This document shows, piece after piece, positions 1 through 13,400 of a stretch of DNA of 64,000 nucleotides. Position 1 is the first letter of the stretch, and each line of letters starts with the position of its first letter. Made by a program: the position numbers and the translations under genes. The notes beneath the pieces are model-generated. The model searched no databases and had not been told where the DNA came from. It saw only the letters and a list, made by a program, of their open reading frames with translations. Origin of the DNA: Cotesia glomerata (taxonomy: Eukaryota > Arthropoda > Insecta > Hymenoptera > Braconidae); assembly GCF_020080835.1 (NCBI RefSeq), contig NC_058166.1, forward strand, positions 17,757,043 through 17,821,042, in the 5' to 3' direction.

Positions 1-254
1 TGACAAAAGTCTTCTTGATTCTTTGTCTCATTGTTACTCGGCTTTTTCAAATTTATATTTTTTCTCTTAATTATTTCTCTTAACCTTTTTTTTTTATTTT
101 ATTTTATACTTTTATTCCGTCTCTTTGTCATGTAATCAGGACAATTGTTACTTGAAAGTATTAAAGTGAAAAGTATATACAATAGTACTTTTTTTTAAGG
201 CTTTAGTTTTGTTGGAAAGCTTAAATTTTTTTATTAAACTCAAAAAAAAATAAT

Positions 255-660
255 TTCATTTTTTTTTTTAATTTAAGAATTTATAATTTAATTTTTATTT
301 TTTCGCATTTTTTACGTAAAAAATTCAAAATATTTTTTTTATTAAATAATAATAATCGTCTTGTTGCAAAATTTTAATTAATTTTTCATTTTTTTTTTTT
401 ATTTTAAATAATTTTTATTTTGTTAAACTTTTTGCGTAAAAAATTCAAATTTATCGAGAAGAAAAAAATATTTAATTTTTTTTACAAAATAATAATAATA
501 ATAATAATAATCATCTTGCTGCAAAATTATGATTATTTTTTAATTTTTTTTTTTTAATTTTAAACAATTTTTATTTTGTTAAACTTTTTGCGTACAAAAT
601 TCAAATTTATCGAGAAGAAAAAAATATTTAATATTTTTTTAATAAAATAATAATAATAAA
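255..660. repeat. AT-rich local tandem repeat (about 156 bp period)
   Basis: Two well-matched copies and one diverged copy share the core tttttgcgtaaaaaattc followed by a cgagaagaaaaaaat stretch (cores near 429 and 585, diverged core near 303). AAT runs sit between the copies. No gene is visible in the first 1.8 kb of the window. Confidence 0.7.
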
Positions 661-1161
661 TAAATTTAATTTAAAAAAATTGCAAAAATTTAAGTAAAAA
701 AATATAAATAAATAAATATCTAATTAAAAAAAATAAAAAATACAGTCTCAATTCATGAATAATTAATTATTTATAATATTTTGATAAATATAGATCAATT
801 GTCAACAAAGACAACGAGCTACTAGATAATAAACTATGTCCAAGTAATATAATAATAACGCAAGTAATGTGTTCATGCAGAGTGAAGAAAACGATAGATA
901 AGAGAGAATGTAAAAAAGAACCGGGGAGAGACCTCTTTTTCAAGCTTTATGCCTCGGTAACTTCACCGTCGTTTTCTTCGACGGCAAAAGTCCGTTACGT
1001 AATAATGAATCCGTTGCAGATGCTTTCATGATCGACGTTATGATTTCTCAAGCTTAAAAAATTACGATAAATAATAAAGATGGGTCAATTAGCATTGATT
1101 TTTGACCTACTCCGCTCCGCCGTGGCTCTTTAATACAATATATATTAAAATTATTATTATT

Positions 1162-1192
<31 letters not shown>

Positions 1193-1854
1193 ATAAAAAT
1201 TAAAAAATCAGTAATTTTGATTGGTGAAAAGTTTTGATTTATAATTAAAAATATTATTGTCTTCGCCGAATAAAATGTAAAGTATTATAAACACGTCTGA
1301 AGACGACCGATACTGAAGGCTCCGGAAGCGAGCAGTTGTCTGACAATAATGTACTCGAGTACGAAGCAACTTGTGAATGGCTTCCGGACTTCATTTAATA
1401 TTATATATAAATAAAATATCATAAGTGAAGAAAGAGTAGAGCCAAGCTTAAGTATATCAGGAATCAAGAGATTCTCCCTTTATTAGTAGCTATTATCGCG
1501 AGGATACTAGTAGGATACTTCGGTCTACTAGTCTAATAGTTATACTTTTATTTATTTATTTTTTTTTCAAGTGTAATTTCATTTTTATTCTATTAAATAA
1601 TTACCTCATTTTTACTTTCTTTGCATTGCATTAGCTTAGTTTCAGTCTAATTATTTTATCGCTGGTTGCGTATTTTTATTGCTAATTGCGCGCGATTTTT
1701 AGTCGTTAAATAGATTAACCTAACCAATAAATCGATTGTTTAGATTGTTGTTGTTATTAATTATTATCTTTAATAAATTTTTAAAATTTATTAATGAAGT
1801 TAGTTATACTTATGAAAATTTCTGATGGAAAAGAAAGTAAATCTATATTATTAA

Positions 1855-2680
1855 GAAAATGCTCTATCTCTAAATACATAATAAAGAAATGACTTTGTTT
1901 CTTGTGAACTATTGACATTTTTAAAGATATAAGCTCATCCCGATGTTACACTCATCGAGACCTTTCATTTGAGTACCCACATCAATTTTTCATATATTTA
2001 TTTATATTATATATATATATGTATATATGAAAAATATATCAAAAATGCATGTGGGTACTCAAATGAAAGGTCTCGAAAAGTGTAATGTCGGGATCAGCTT
2101 ATATCTTTAAAAATGTCAATAATTAGGAAATGACCTTATATCTTGTGAAATATTGACATTTTTAAAGATATAAGCTCATTCCGACATTACACTCATCAAG
2201 ACCTTTCATTTGAATACCTACATCAATTTTTCATATATTTTATATATTTATATATATTATATATATGTATATATGAAAAATATATGAAAAATGCATGTGG
2301 GTACTCAAATGAAAGGTCTCGAAGAGTGTAATGTCGGGATCAGCTTATATCTTTAAAAATGTCAATAATTAAGAAATGACCTTATATCTTGTGAAATATT
2401 GACATTTTCAAAGATATAAGCTCATTCCGACATTACACTCATCAAGACCTTTCATTTGAATACCTACATCAATTTTTCATATATTTTATATATTTATATA
2501 TATTATATATATGTATATATGAAAAATATATGAAAAATGCATGTGGGTACTCAAATGAAAGCTCTTGATGAGTGTAACATCATGATGAGCTTATATTTTT
2601 AAAATCGTCATTAGTTACGAAAGTACAATGCAATTTAACAAAACTCATTATTTAATAAAGCAAAATTTTATTTAATTGTT
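1855..2680. repeat. Palindromic satellite array A (about 240 bp units)
   Basis: About three units of a palindrome family that recurs across the window. Each unit has one arm reading gctcatyccgayrttacact then cctttcatttgagtacccac, an AT-only centre, and an inverted second arm reading gtgggtactcaaatgaaag then gatgagtgtaacatc. The second and third units (starting near 2134 and 2374) are nearly identical at 240 bp spacing. The right flank (gcaatttaacaaaactcatt then a gcaaaattttattt stretch) is the shared right-end sequence of the family, but the terminal hairpin seen in array G is absent here. Confidence 0.85.
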
Positions 2681-2828
2681 AAAATAAAATTTTGAATTTA
2701 AATTTTGATTAATTAAATTATTACAAACAAAAATTTAGTGCGATAGTAATAATAATAATAATTTATTTTTTTTATTAAATTGTCGTAAAAAATTTAATAA
2801 CCTCAAAAAAATAAAAAAAAAATCCCCT

Positions 2829-3030
2829 GTACAGTAAAAAATTTTTCGTCATTTTGTAGAGTGTTAAAATTTGTGTTGAATATTACACTCTAGTGTGTAG
2901 AATTTAACATTCTAGTGTGTTAAATCATCAAATCAACACATGAGAGTGTTAAATTCTACACACTAGAGTGTAATATTCAACACACAAATTTTAACACACT
3001 ACACAATGACGAAAAATTTTTTACTGTGTA
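2829..3030. mobile_element. Hairpin MITE with TACACAGTAAAAAATTTT-type ends
   Basis: The segment is almost one long inverted repeat: gtacagtaaaaaatttttcg on the left and cgaaaaattttttactgtgta on the right (complementary), with inner arms around acactctagtgtgtagaattt also pairing. It encodes nothing. A second element with the same ends lies at 35833-35964, so this is a dispersed non-autonomous family. Confidence 0.75.
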
Positions 3031-4204
3031 GATCTTAATATTGATATTATTTCATTTTGTCATCTAAAAAATGTTTTTATCGTCTGTAATAACCATAAAA
3101 TTCAGTAAGTGAAGTGACTAATCATAATTTCTTGCTAGTCGAACAAATCCGAGGCGACAAAAGTTCTGATAAAACAAAATAAAATAAAATAAAAGTAAAA
3201 ATAAAAATAAAAGTAAAAATCAGTATATTTTCTCATATTAATTTAGTTTGCGGTATTTTTGTTGTTGGTTTTGTTGGTCTATCCTTCAGCCACTTCCGTT
3301 AGCCCTCTCAAGCTGAATCCTCGGGGCTTCCGGTGGTCTTACTACACTTACTACGGAACGTGTTTCTTCCCCTTCCTCAGTCCTTCCGGTCCTTTCTATC
3401 ACTCTCTCAGTGTCCTTTACTCTTTTCTCTTTGATCTACTTCTTTATCTTGTAATTACTTATTTATAATTATTATTACAATAATGACCCTTTTAAATAAA
3501 ACATTTAAATAAAACCTGGAGCAATTATCATCCGCAGAATCAACCGAAAATTTACTTTAAGAGAAGAGATACGTAACAGGCAGCGTGAGAATAACCTGTA
3601 CCGAGATAATTTTACCTGTAGGCGCCACTTCCTCTTTTATTTATACACATCACTTCTTCTTCGATTCTTGCTCGGTCACTCTTAACTTCCGGTGACCTCG
3701 TAAAATCGGTTGTGGCACTAAACTTCCTCTAAGTAGAAAGAAGAAAAAAGAAATTTTTTAAAAATATATTCATTTTATATTTAATATTTAGTAGGGAGAA
3801 AAGTTTTTTGTTTTATTACTAACAACTTGTTCTGTCGGATGTAATAGGCAAACATAGATAAATATTTTATTAATACATAAATATTGTAATTCATAATTCA
3901 TTATTATTTTTTTTTTTTTTTATTATTACAGTAGTATATTGATGTGATATATGTAAAGGATATCGGAAAATCCCGTTAGGCTTGTATGCTAATATCAGTT
4001 CATTAAGACGACAGCTAATTACAAGCTATTCATTCGGTAAATTATCATGATCGATTGATCGATCAATTACCGGCCAGTAATAATAATAATCGTTAAAATA
4101 CTAATTTTTGTAATTTATTATTATTATTATTATTCTTGATTTGAATTTGTGCCTTTTCAAGATTTCATATTATTCTCACCGATAATCAATTTATAATGAT
4201 AAGA
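3031..4204. other. Non-coding stretch, no gene seen
   Basis: Mostly AT-rich unique sequence. A less AT-rich patch at about 3260-3430 and 3590-3720 has no supported reading frame; the 69-codon frame at 3259 has no splice or homology support. Confidence 0.5.
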
Positions 4205-5420
4205 ATTTAGGCTGCATTAAAAATTTCTTTATATCTCTAGTTACATAATTAAAAAATAACCTTGTATCTTGAGAACTATTGACATTTTTAAAGATATAAG
4301 CTCATCCCGATGTTACACTCATCAAAAGCTTTCATTTGAGTACCCACATCAATTTTTCATATATTTTATATATTTATATATATGTATATATGAAAAATAT
4401 ATCAAAAATCCATGTGGGTACTCAAATAAAAGCTTTTGATGAGTGTAACATCGGGATGAGCTTATATCTTTAAAAATGTCAATAATTAAGAAATCCCATA
4501 ATAAAAAAGAGATAAAATGTATGTGGTATCAAACTATTCGTAACGTGATTGGTCGAATATATCATAAGCATGAAAATATATGTAAACTCCGTAGTCAGGC
4601 GCGCGCTTGCGCGCGCAAATTTGAATTCTAGTATCTTTAAAAATGTCAATAATTAAGAAATGACCTTGTATCTTGTGAAATATTGACATTTTTAAAGATA
4701 TAAGCTCATTCCGACATTACACTCATCAAGACCTTTCATTTGAGTACCCACATCAATTTTTCATATATTTTATATATTTATATATATTATATATATATGA
4801 ATATATGAAAAATATATCAAAATGCATGTGGGTACTCAAATGAAAGCTCTTGATGAGTGTAACATCATGATGAGCTTATATCTTTAAAAATGTCAATAAT
4901 TAAGAAATGACCTTATATCTTGTGAAATATTGACATCTTTAAAGATATAAGGTCACCTCGACATTACACTCATCGAGATCTTTCATTTGAGTACCCACAT
5001 CAATTTTTCATATATTTTATATATTTATATATATTATATTTATGTATATATGAAAAATATATAAAAAATGCATGTGGGTACTCAAATGAAAGCTTTTGAT
5101 GAGTGTAACATCGGGATGAGCTTATATCTTTAAAAATGTCAATAATTAAGAAATTACCTTGTATCTCGTGAACTATTGACATTTTCAAAGATATAAGCTC
5201 ATTCCGACATTACACTCATCAAGACCTTTCATTTGAGTACCCACATCAATTTTTCATATATTTATAAATTTATATATATGTATATATGAAAAATATATCA
5301 AAAATGCATGTGGGTACTCAAATGAAAGCTCTTGATGAGTGTAACGTCGGGATGAGCTTATATCTTTAAAAATGTCAATAGTTAAAAAAGTACAGTGCAA
5401 TTTAACAAAAGTAATTTAAT
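4205..5420. repeat. Palindromic satellite array B
   Basis: Four units of the same palindrome family as array A. The left end carries the shared terminus atttaggctgcatt (near 4208) and tatctctag; the right end carries the shared gtacagtgcaatttaac (near 5390). The first unit is separated from the others by an unrelated insert at about 4497-4632. Confidence 0.85.
4497..4632. other. Insert inside array B with GC palindrome
   Basis: About 135 bp unrelated to the satellite unit interrupts the array. It contains gcgcgcgcttgcgcgcgc (4599-4616), a striking GC-only tract in an AT-rich neighbourhood. It may be a fragment of another transposon; the family is not recognised. Confidence 0.5.
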
Positions 5421-6249
5421 ATTATTATTATTAATTGATAAAAATCCCTCAAAAAAATTATTATATTCAATTTTTTAATAATAATCAAATTTTAACCAAC
5501 ATTATTATTATCATCTGAATCAAGATTAAGAAACTTATCCATAATAATATATATATAAAGTAATCAACGTCGATTTATAACTTTGAATTTGCATAAATTT
5601 ATTTTTTATTGAAAAATTTCAACCTCGGGAAACCTCAGGTAGTGACTCAAGCTCTTCGTGGGAGTGTCTATCAAATTTTAGTCTTATGAAATCTTACAAA
5701 AAAAAAATATTTTATCCTTGAAGAAATCTTCAATTTTCCGAAATTTAATTTAATAAAAATCCAAGATTTATTTTCAAAAAAACTCATCTACTCTAAAATA
5801 AATCATCCATCCTACCTATAATACAAATCTCAATTTCATGAATGAACTCCAAAAATTCATTAATAAAAACGGAATCCTCGAAACACAAAAAATATCGGAT
5901 TTATTGGTAAAGCATAAGATTGTGTTATGAATGAACTTGTTCTCTCTCGCTATAGTAGCACCATCCACACACACTAACATATACATATGAGGAGTACGAA
6001 TAGTATAGAAGCGGATGTCGGTCGCGGCATGGCCACAAAGAGCTAAGCGGTCCTGGCGTATACCATACATTACACCAAACAACACAACTACATATATACA
6101 CCCAGTGTGTTCCACACACACGCCCGGAGAGTAGAAAGACAGGTGCGGTGTTGCGCATGTGCGTGAATCGTCGAGAGAGTATTCATTCATAAAACCGACA
6201 CTGAATACACACAAATATCGAATAATAACAACAATAATAATATGGTACA
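5421..6249. other. Non-coding stretch upstream of pnt
   Basis: Unique AT-rich sequence. A 144-codon open frame on the minus strand (5816-6250) has no recognisable domain and a composition like translated repeat-poor non-coding DNA, so it is not called as a gene. Confidence 0.4.
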
Positions 6250-7336
6250 AGTAGGAGAACCTTAGTTGAGCGTTACTTCAGATCTGTTCCCCTCCAGTCC
6301 TTTTAAAACACACATTTCTCCTCTCCCTTCCTTCCTCCCGACAAGCTGTGTGTCTCTCCTCTCCCTCTCTTTCCTCTGGTTCTTTCAGAGTCTGAGATGG
6401 TTAACTTTAACGTCCAACCAAGCACTTTAGTTTGTATTTTAGTTCGCTTCACCACACGCGCTGCCGCGCTACCCGACCTTCGGCCAGCTTTCTCAAAAAT
6501 TTCATTAAAAAAAAAAACATTTTTCAATTTCAAATTTCCCGCGAAAATTAAGCGCACTTTAATTTTTGTTTCTTCTTTTTATTCCGAGCTTGTGTCAGTG
6601 TAAAATCAACTTCCGGTTGGTTTTTATGTTTACAAGTGCGGATATATCACTGCAGTGAAGTTACAAGTGCCAATATATAACATTACGCATTTATTTGTGC
6701 CCCCTCTCTTTAAAAAAATTACACCCCCCCTCCATTTTATATTCTTCTTGGGTGAAAAATCCGATGTAAACAACACTAATAAAGAGTTTTTAGTGGTGCG
6801 GCTACACTACAGATGGTGTTACAGAGTGGGGGTGGTAGTTTGGGGGGCGCTGTTTTACACTAGAGGAGTTATTTTTCGTATTTTGGTCGTTTGGTCATTT
6901 AGACTTTAGCTATTACGCAAGCCAAACCAGTACTGAGGAAAGAAGAAATGGAAATAGAACGGATTTTGTAAATTGATTGCTAACACATGCTTCCGATAGG
7001 TTTAATAATTATTGTTATTATTGTTGTTGTTGGAATATTGGGAAGAAATAATTGTTAAGATGATTTAGATTGAAAATTTTTGAAAAATAGTTTAGATTTG
7101 AACTATTTATATTTTGACAGCTTGCAATGAAATAGTTTCGACGCAATATGGGATAAATAAATAAATATACGCTCCTGACGCATGTTTAGTTGAATTGTTA
7201 TTATGGACGGTAGTTTATTATGAGACGTTTGTAATATAACGTGAATCGCTGATTGAAATAATTAAATGTTTAGGGGGATTTAAATAAGTTTGTTGTCAGA
7301 TTTTTTATTTAAATAAATACAAAAAATAGTTAACTG
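6250..7336 (+). promoter_or_regulatory. pnt: Probable promoter/5' leader of the long pnt isoform
   Basis: This is the unique, less AT-rich block just upstream of the first pnt coding exon. It has a pyrimidine-rich tract (6310-6380) and a TCAGTG initiator-like match near 6594. An in-frame TAA lies two codons before the ATG at 7337, so the coding start is well bounded, but the transcription start is only inferred. A spliced upstream non-coding exon cannot be excluded. Confidence 0.3.
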
Positions 7337-7415
7337 ATGTACGTCGACTACGGAGGCGACACGCAACACGTCGGAATGGGAATCAAGGCCATGAAATCTT
7401 TCAATAGGCCAAGAG
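7337..7415 (+). CDS. pnt: pnt exon 1 (start of long isoform)
   Basis: Encodes the first 26 residues (MYVDYGGDTQHVGMG then IKAMKSFNRPR) and one base of codon 27. The start is fixed by an in-frame TAA at 7331-7333. The donor is G|gtaaac, phase 1, which matches the phase of exon 2. No domain lies here. Confidence 0.85.
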
Positions 7416-10400
7416 GTAAACTTATAACTCACTTTTTTAGATTTTAGGTGGTTCTGAATGGAAGTTTTTTAGTTTTGGAAGAAATTTTAAACACTGGTGA
7501 TAAAACAATTGCAGAGTTGTTTACATTAATGGGGAATAAAGAGGAAAATTGATCATTTTTCGAGTTGGAAATGTTAGCTTGATTAATGAGCTTTTAGTTA
7601 CATTTTACAGAATTTTTTATAAATTATCACATTCAAAAGTTATTTGAAGAGGAACTTTGAAAAGTGTGATCGTTTGCATTTTTATGAAATATTTTAAGAA
7701 TGTTTTTCAATAAATAAAAAAAATAGGAAATTTTTAAGTTAAAAATTTGATTAGATATGGAAATTGAAGCTTATTTAATAAGCTTTTTGATACACTATGC
7801 AAAAATTTGATAAGTTATTGCGTTCAAAAGTTATTTTAAAAAGAATCATGAAAAGTCTGATATTTTACATCATTCCGTGAAATCTTTCGACTGACATTAG
7901 ATAGGTGGAAAAGTCGTAAATTATTGATCAAAAAAATTAATTAGATATGCAAATTAAAGCTTATTTAATAGGCTTAATTTGATAACAGAAAATTGATAAG
8001 TTATCGCATTTAAAAGTTATTTAAAAAAGAATCATCAAAAGTCTAATATTTTACATCAATTTATGAAATCTTTCAAGAATAACATTAAATAGGTGAAAAA
8101 ATAGAAAATTTTTGGTTAAAAAAATTAACTAAATATGGAAATTAAAGCTTATTTAATGAGCTTTGAGATGCACTTTGCAGAAATTTCATAAGTTGTCGCA
8201 TTCAAAAGTTATTTAAAAAAGAATCATCAAAAGTCTAATATTTTGCATTTTCCTAATAATTAATTAATAATTTATCTAATTATTGTCATTATTTCTAAAA
8301 CTATCCGATTGATTTGATTCGTCTTTAAACTTGACCTTGAAAACCCTTCAAAAAACAACTATACTAAGTTTCCATTCACAATTTTGGATGATATCATTAT
8401 AAAAAGCCTCATAAGACACATATACATTAATAATAATTTCGGACCGAGTGTATTTTTGGACCCAACTCAGCAAGCAGAGTTGAAATTTTCTAAATGACAG
8501 TTTAAAAAGTAAAATTTCTAGAAAATCTCCTAATAATACAATAATTCACAGAATTAAATCACATGTTGATGATATAAATCGCGATCGATATTCCTAGGAG
8601 CGGATAGTTATGAAAATACGCGGTAAATATAACTTTATTCGATTATTAGATGGATTTCCGGGGGCAATTCGATGCTTGTCGCATTATATTAACGCAAGCT
8701 GCTCGTCAACGTCGTGTGCATGGTTAGACTTTTATTTTTACGTTTGGATAAAATTAGGGCGCACAAGAAACAAGAACGATGCACGTGCAGCGCTGAAAAA
8801 CTTATATTATACATATTTATATCTGTATATATGTAGTATATAGTATATACTATTGCCATTCCGTGAACATTAAGTATCAACTCATGGAATTCACTATTTG
8901 TGCACCGCATGTGTGTCAATTATAAGAATTTTGACATTTTTTTTTTTGGTAAATTAAGCGGCACTAGAACAAGTGTTTCCTACACAGAAAAAAAACTACT
9001 TAATTAAGATTCACTAAATTATCTATTACTAGTAAATAATTTTGAAGAACTTCATGTTGGTTTGAGTAGAAAAATTTTTAAACTAAGAAACTTTTATTGG
9101 TTTAAGTAAATTTTGCTTAATTCAAAAATTTTTTATCTTGTTTCAAGACAAAAAAAAACTTTTAAAAATTATTTTCTTGGTTCAAAAATTTTCCTCTTAA
9201 TCCAAGTTAATTTTTTTTAGTGTAAAGGCCGTAAGTTTAATTAAAAAAATTTTTTTTGAATGAAAAAAAAATTTTTCAAAATTACGAAAGACATTTTTTG
9301 GTAATATTGATATTGATATTGACTCTGTACAACTTAAACATAATTTTAAATAATTAAATATTGAAAAAAAAAATTAACGACTTAAGATAAAAATTCTTGA
9401 ATCAAGAAAGATTTTTTCATTTAAAAAAAGACAATAAAAATTCTCCAAAATGAATTTTCTGAATTAAAAATTTTTCTCTTCAGTGTAATTAGTACATATG
9501 TATTTTTCCATCAAAATCTTTGTATTGATGGTTCGATAAATTAGCAACAACTGTAATAACAATTGGTTCAATCGGGTCGTGTGCAATTTTTAATATTTAC
9601 ATAGGTCAAATTATAGGTATATGTATTCAACCGTAAAACAATACTCTATTCATTGTAATCATGTTCTCTATTATTGCCAATACGCAATTTTAAGTCGCTA
9701 AACTTATCATTTTAAAATGACTTCTGTTTGCAATGGCTTTAATATCAACAGAAAAAAAAACAACCATTTTTATCAACCTACTTTTTAGTATTATTAGTTT
9801 TAAACATCCATTTCTTCTCATTATCTGAAATTAAATTAGTATTGCTCTTCATTCTTAATCAAATAATTTTCCAGCTTTTATTTATATTATAATTATAATC
9901 AAATTCAAACTTCCTCTGAGATTAAACTCATACTTGATTCCATTTGAATAATTTCTGCTTAAAGACTTTATGTTTTTAATTTTATGGTGCTATTTCCATA
10001 ATTATAGAATTTTTTTTAATGTTAGGTCATAAATTTGTGATTTGATTGTAAAAATTTTGGATGAATAAAATTCTTTGGATTGTAAAGAAATAGAAGATGT
10101 ATTAGAAAGAGTTTCAAATTCGGCTGAAGCGTTAATATTTGAAAAAGAATCATGTTACTGTTGTCCAAAATTGGGGTGGACTTTTAACCCTAATAATCTA
10201 TACAGAAGCTATTAAATAGGTTCTTTTTTAGTCAATATATAAGAAGCTTAAAAAACGCCCCGCAATATAATTTAAAACCTATTCTGCTTATTAGAACATC
10301 TAATCCTTAATCAGCTTAATAAGAGTGGTTAGAAGTGGAAAATGTGTAAAGAGAGGAAAATAATAATATTTATTGTTGAAGAAAATTAAAATGGAAAGTA

Positions 10401-13400
10401 TACATTTTTTTTTCAAAATTGGTTAATAAAGAGTTGATGATTTAAGAGAAAAATGGTTGGAATAAAAGTTGTAGAGAATAAAATAATAGTTAACAGTTTG
10501 ATGGAAATATTTATTTGATGTTTATTTAAACTATCACGACGTTTCTTCGGTTTCCCGACTTTCTCAGGCGCTTGAACAATTAAATACAAAAATACTTTAC
10601 AATAATATTCATATAATTACATTAAATTAAATAATATTATCATAAGTTTGTGTGACCTAGACAGTACAAACTTAACTCAAAAATTAAATTTATAACCAAT
10701 TCTAAGAATACAACAAACACATTCCTTAATTACAAAACATCAATTGTTAGAATGATGTTCAAAAATTTGAGGTAGACTACACGGAAAAAAGAAAAATTGA
10801 AAAATTACATTATAAATAGTAATAAGTGTCCCGTCGTATTTAAAACTAGAAAAATTACAGTTCGAAATAACATTTTTCTAAATTCAATCTTTGAATGTTA
10901 ATTTTCAAAGCTTTCAATGTAATATTCACATTTTACAATGTAATTCTTCCAAAATCTACAATAATTTTTCCAGTTTTTTATACGGAGCGCCACGTTACAT
11001 TTTATAATATAATTTTTCTATTTTTCTTTTTTCCGTGTAGCACAACCTATACTTAATTCCCCATAAATATGCAAATTAATTTACTCGTATTATAATTTAT
11101 AAATATAGTTGTAGAGAATTTAATTTTGAACAATTTTGAGCAATATTTTTGTAAGACATATTTATTTTTTTATAGAAGCTATAGTATGACATTTTTGGAA
11201 ATATACAATTCAAAAAAACGGCTGTAGTTTTTAGAATTTTGGTTTTAGACTAAAATTTTAAACCAAAAATTGTAGAAAAATAAATTTTAAATAATTTTAG
11301 TATCATAGAAAATTTTCCTGTTCAATAAATTAGACGTTATAACTATTTTTTGTCCAAAAATTATACTTTTAACTTGATAAAGGATGGGCAAACTCTCCAA
11401 AATAATTTTTTCCGTTCAAAAATTCTTTTTTAAGCTCAAATTAATTTTTCCATCAGTGTTTAGCTTGCTGAAGCTACAAAATAACAATCTGTAAGTAAGA
11501 GCAAGATATAATATCATAAAAGCGACTACAGTTTTTAGAATTCTTGTTTTAGAGTAAAATTTTGAACTAAAAATTGTAGAAAAATAAATTTTGAATAATT
11601 TTGGTATTATATAAAATTTTCGTGTTCAATATATTAGACGTTATAATTATTTTTTGTCCAAAAATTACACTTTTGACTTGATTGAAGATGATCAAACTCT
11701 CCAAAATAATTTTTTCGGTTCAAAAATTTTTTTCAAAGCTCAAATTAATTTTTCCATCAGTATTTCACTTGCTGAAACTATAAAACAATAATCTGTAAGT
11801 AAGAGAAAGATATAATATCATAAAAACAGCTGTAGTTTTTAGAGTTCTGGTTTTAGAGTAAAATTTTGAAACAAACGTTGTAGAAAAATAAATTTTAAAT
11901 AATTTTGATATCATAAAAAATTTTCGTCAGCAATATTTTGGACGTTATAACTATTTTTTGTCCAAAAATGACACTTTTCACTTGATAAAAAATGGTCAAA
12001 CTCTCCAAAATAATTTTTTCGGTTAAAAAATTTTTTTCAAAGCTCAAATTAATTTTTCCATCAGTATTTGACTTGCTGAAACTATAAAACAATAATCTGT
12101 AAGTAAGAGCAAGATATAATATCATAAAAATGCTTGCTGGCAAGATGGAACACACGGCAACAATCCAAACGTGACTTGTAAGCAAAAGGAGCTAGAGCTT
12201 GGTTTGTCAGAGGATTCCCAAGAGGTTGCCGGCACTGCATCAACAAAGTCCTCATACTCATACTCGGTTGTGGTATGGCCCGTGCTAAGGTAGAACACGC
12301 CTTCCATAACAATTGAAGACATTCTTAGAGCTGAGGGAATCGAGTTTACCAATCTCGGTGGCAGTTCGACACCATTTTATTTAAATATATATTCATCATT
12401 TATTTATCATTTGTACAATACTCGGAAGTCGTGTTTATTCAGTTGGCTGATGGCTGATAGTTGTTGATGGGTGATGATGCACTGGTTGTTATCACCAACT
12501 GTAACAACCAACCGATACAAACTGACAGAACAAGAAAGGCTACCAGCGATGACAATTATGACTATAACTAACTGAAAAATGATAATTGGTCCAGTATCAG
12601 TATCTGGGCGATATTACGATTTTATCGGCCTAGTGATGGATCATTCCGACCACAAATATGTATTCTTACCACGCCTCTTTACTTGCTAAGGACAAACTAA
12701 CATGTGTTGGTGTTATTTTCTATATTATATTCGCTGTGGTGGTTACTTTATACAGACACCATAATGCAAGATATAACATATAACATATAACACAATCTCT
12801 TGGATTGTAGCTCAGGAAGTCGTGGCATTATCACAACAGCACACTCGGACTGAGTATCTCGCTGAAACACGCATTTTACGATTACTTTATACGAGTTACC
12901 AGCAAATCAAATATATTAACTGTATTATTTATTCCCGCTTTTTTATAAAGATAATTAGAAAGTGTTATTATTTTTTTTTTGAGATAATAAATCTGTAATA
13001 ATAAAATCATTATTATTATTACAGTTATAAAAACAGCCATTTTAACTTAATGATAATAATCATTTGATATTTAATTGAGAATTTTTATTTTTTTAATTTT
13101 AACAAGTTTTCTTCTTTGTTACGATTTTCTGGAAAGTTTACTTAAAATATTGAAAATGTGATAAAATTGATGAAGATTTTTTTTTTATAAAAAATGTAAT
13201 TCTCTGTAAAAAACGTCTATTATTTTTTAAAAATTTTTGATATTTATGCCAAAATTTTATTTTTTAAATCTTAACACATGATTTTCTTCTTTGTTATGAT
13301 TTTTTGGAAATTTCAACTAAAATATTGAAGATATGATAAAATTGATGAAGATTTTTTTATAGAAAATTAAATTCACTATAGAAAAAAAAGGTCACTTATG

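Noticed and set aside
1855..2680. CRISPR-like array from regularly spaced repeats
   Set aside because: Eukaryotic sequence; the whole 240-bp unit repeats, with no unique spacers.
5000..5188. Recurring peptide (DISSSRCYTHQ and similar) in frames at 5000, 17067, 28417 and 37925
   Set aside because: It is a translation of the palindromic satellite arm, present wherever the arm occurs, not a protein family.
5816..6250. 144-codon open frame, minus strand, upstream of pnt
   Set aside because: No recognisable domain, cysteine/valine/isoleucine-rich composition without codon-like pattern, no splice context; overlapped by another frame of 77 codons.
12082..12352. Two overlapping minus-strand frames in a less AT-rich island
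   Set aside because: Ser/Thr-rich sequence with no domain, partly running into the 304-bp repeat; kept only as a unique island.
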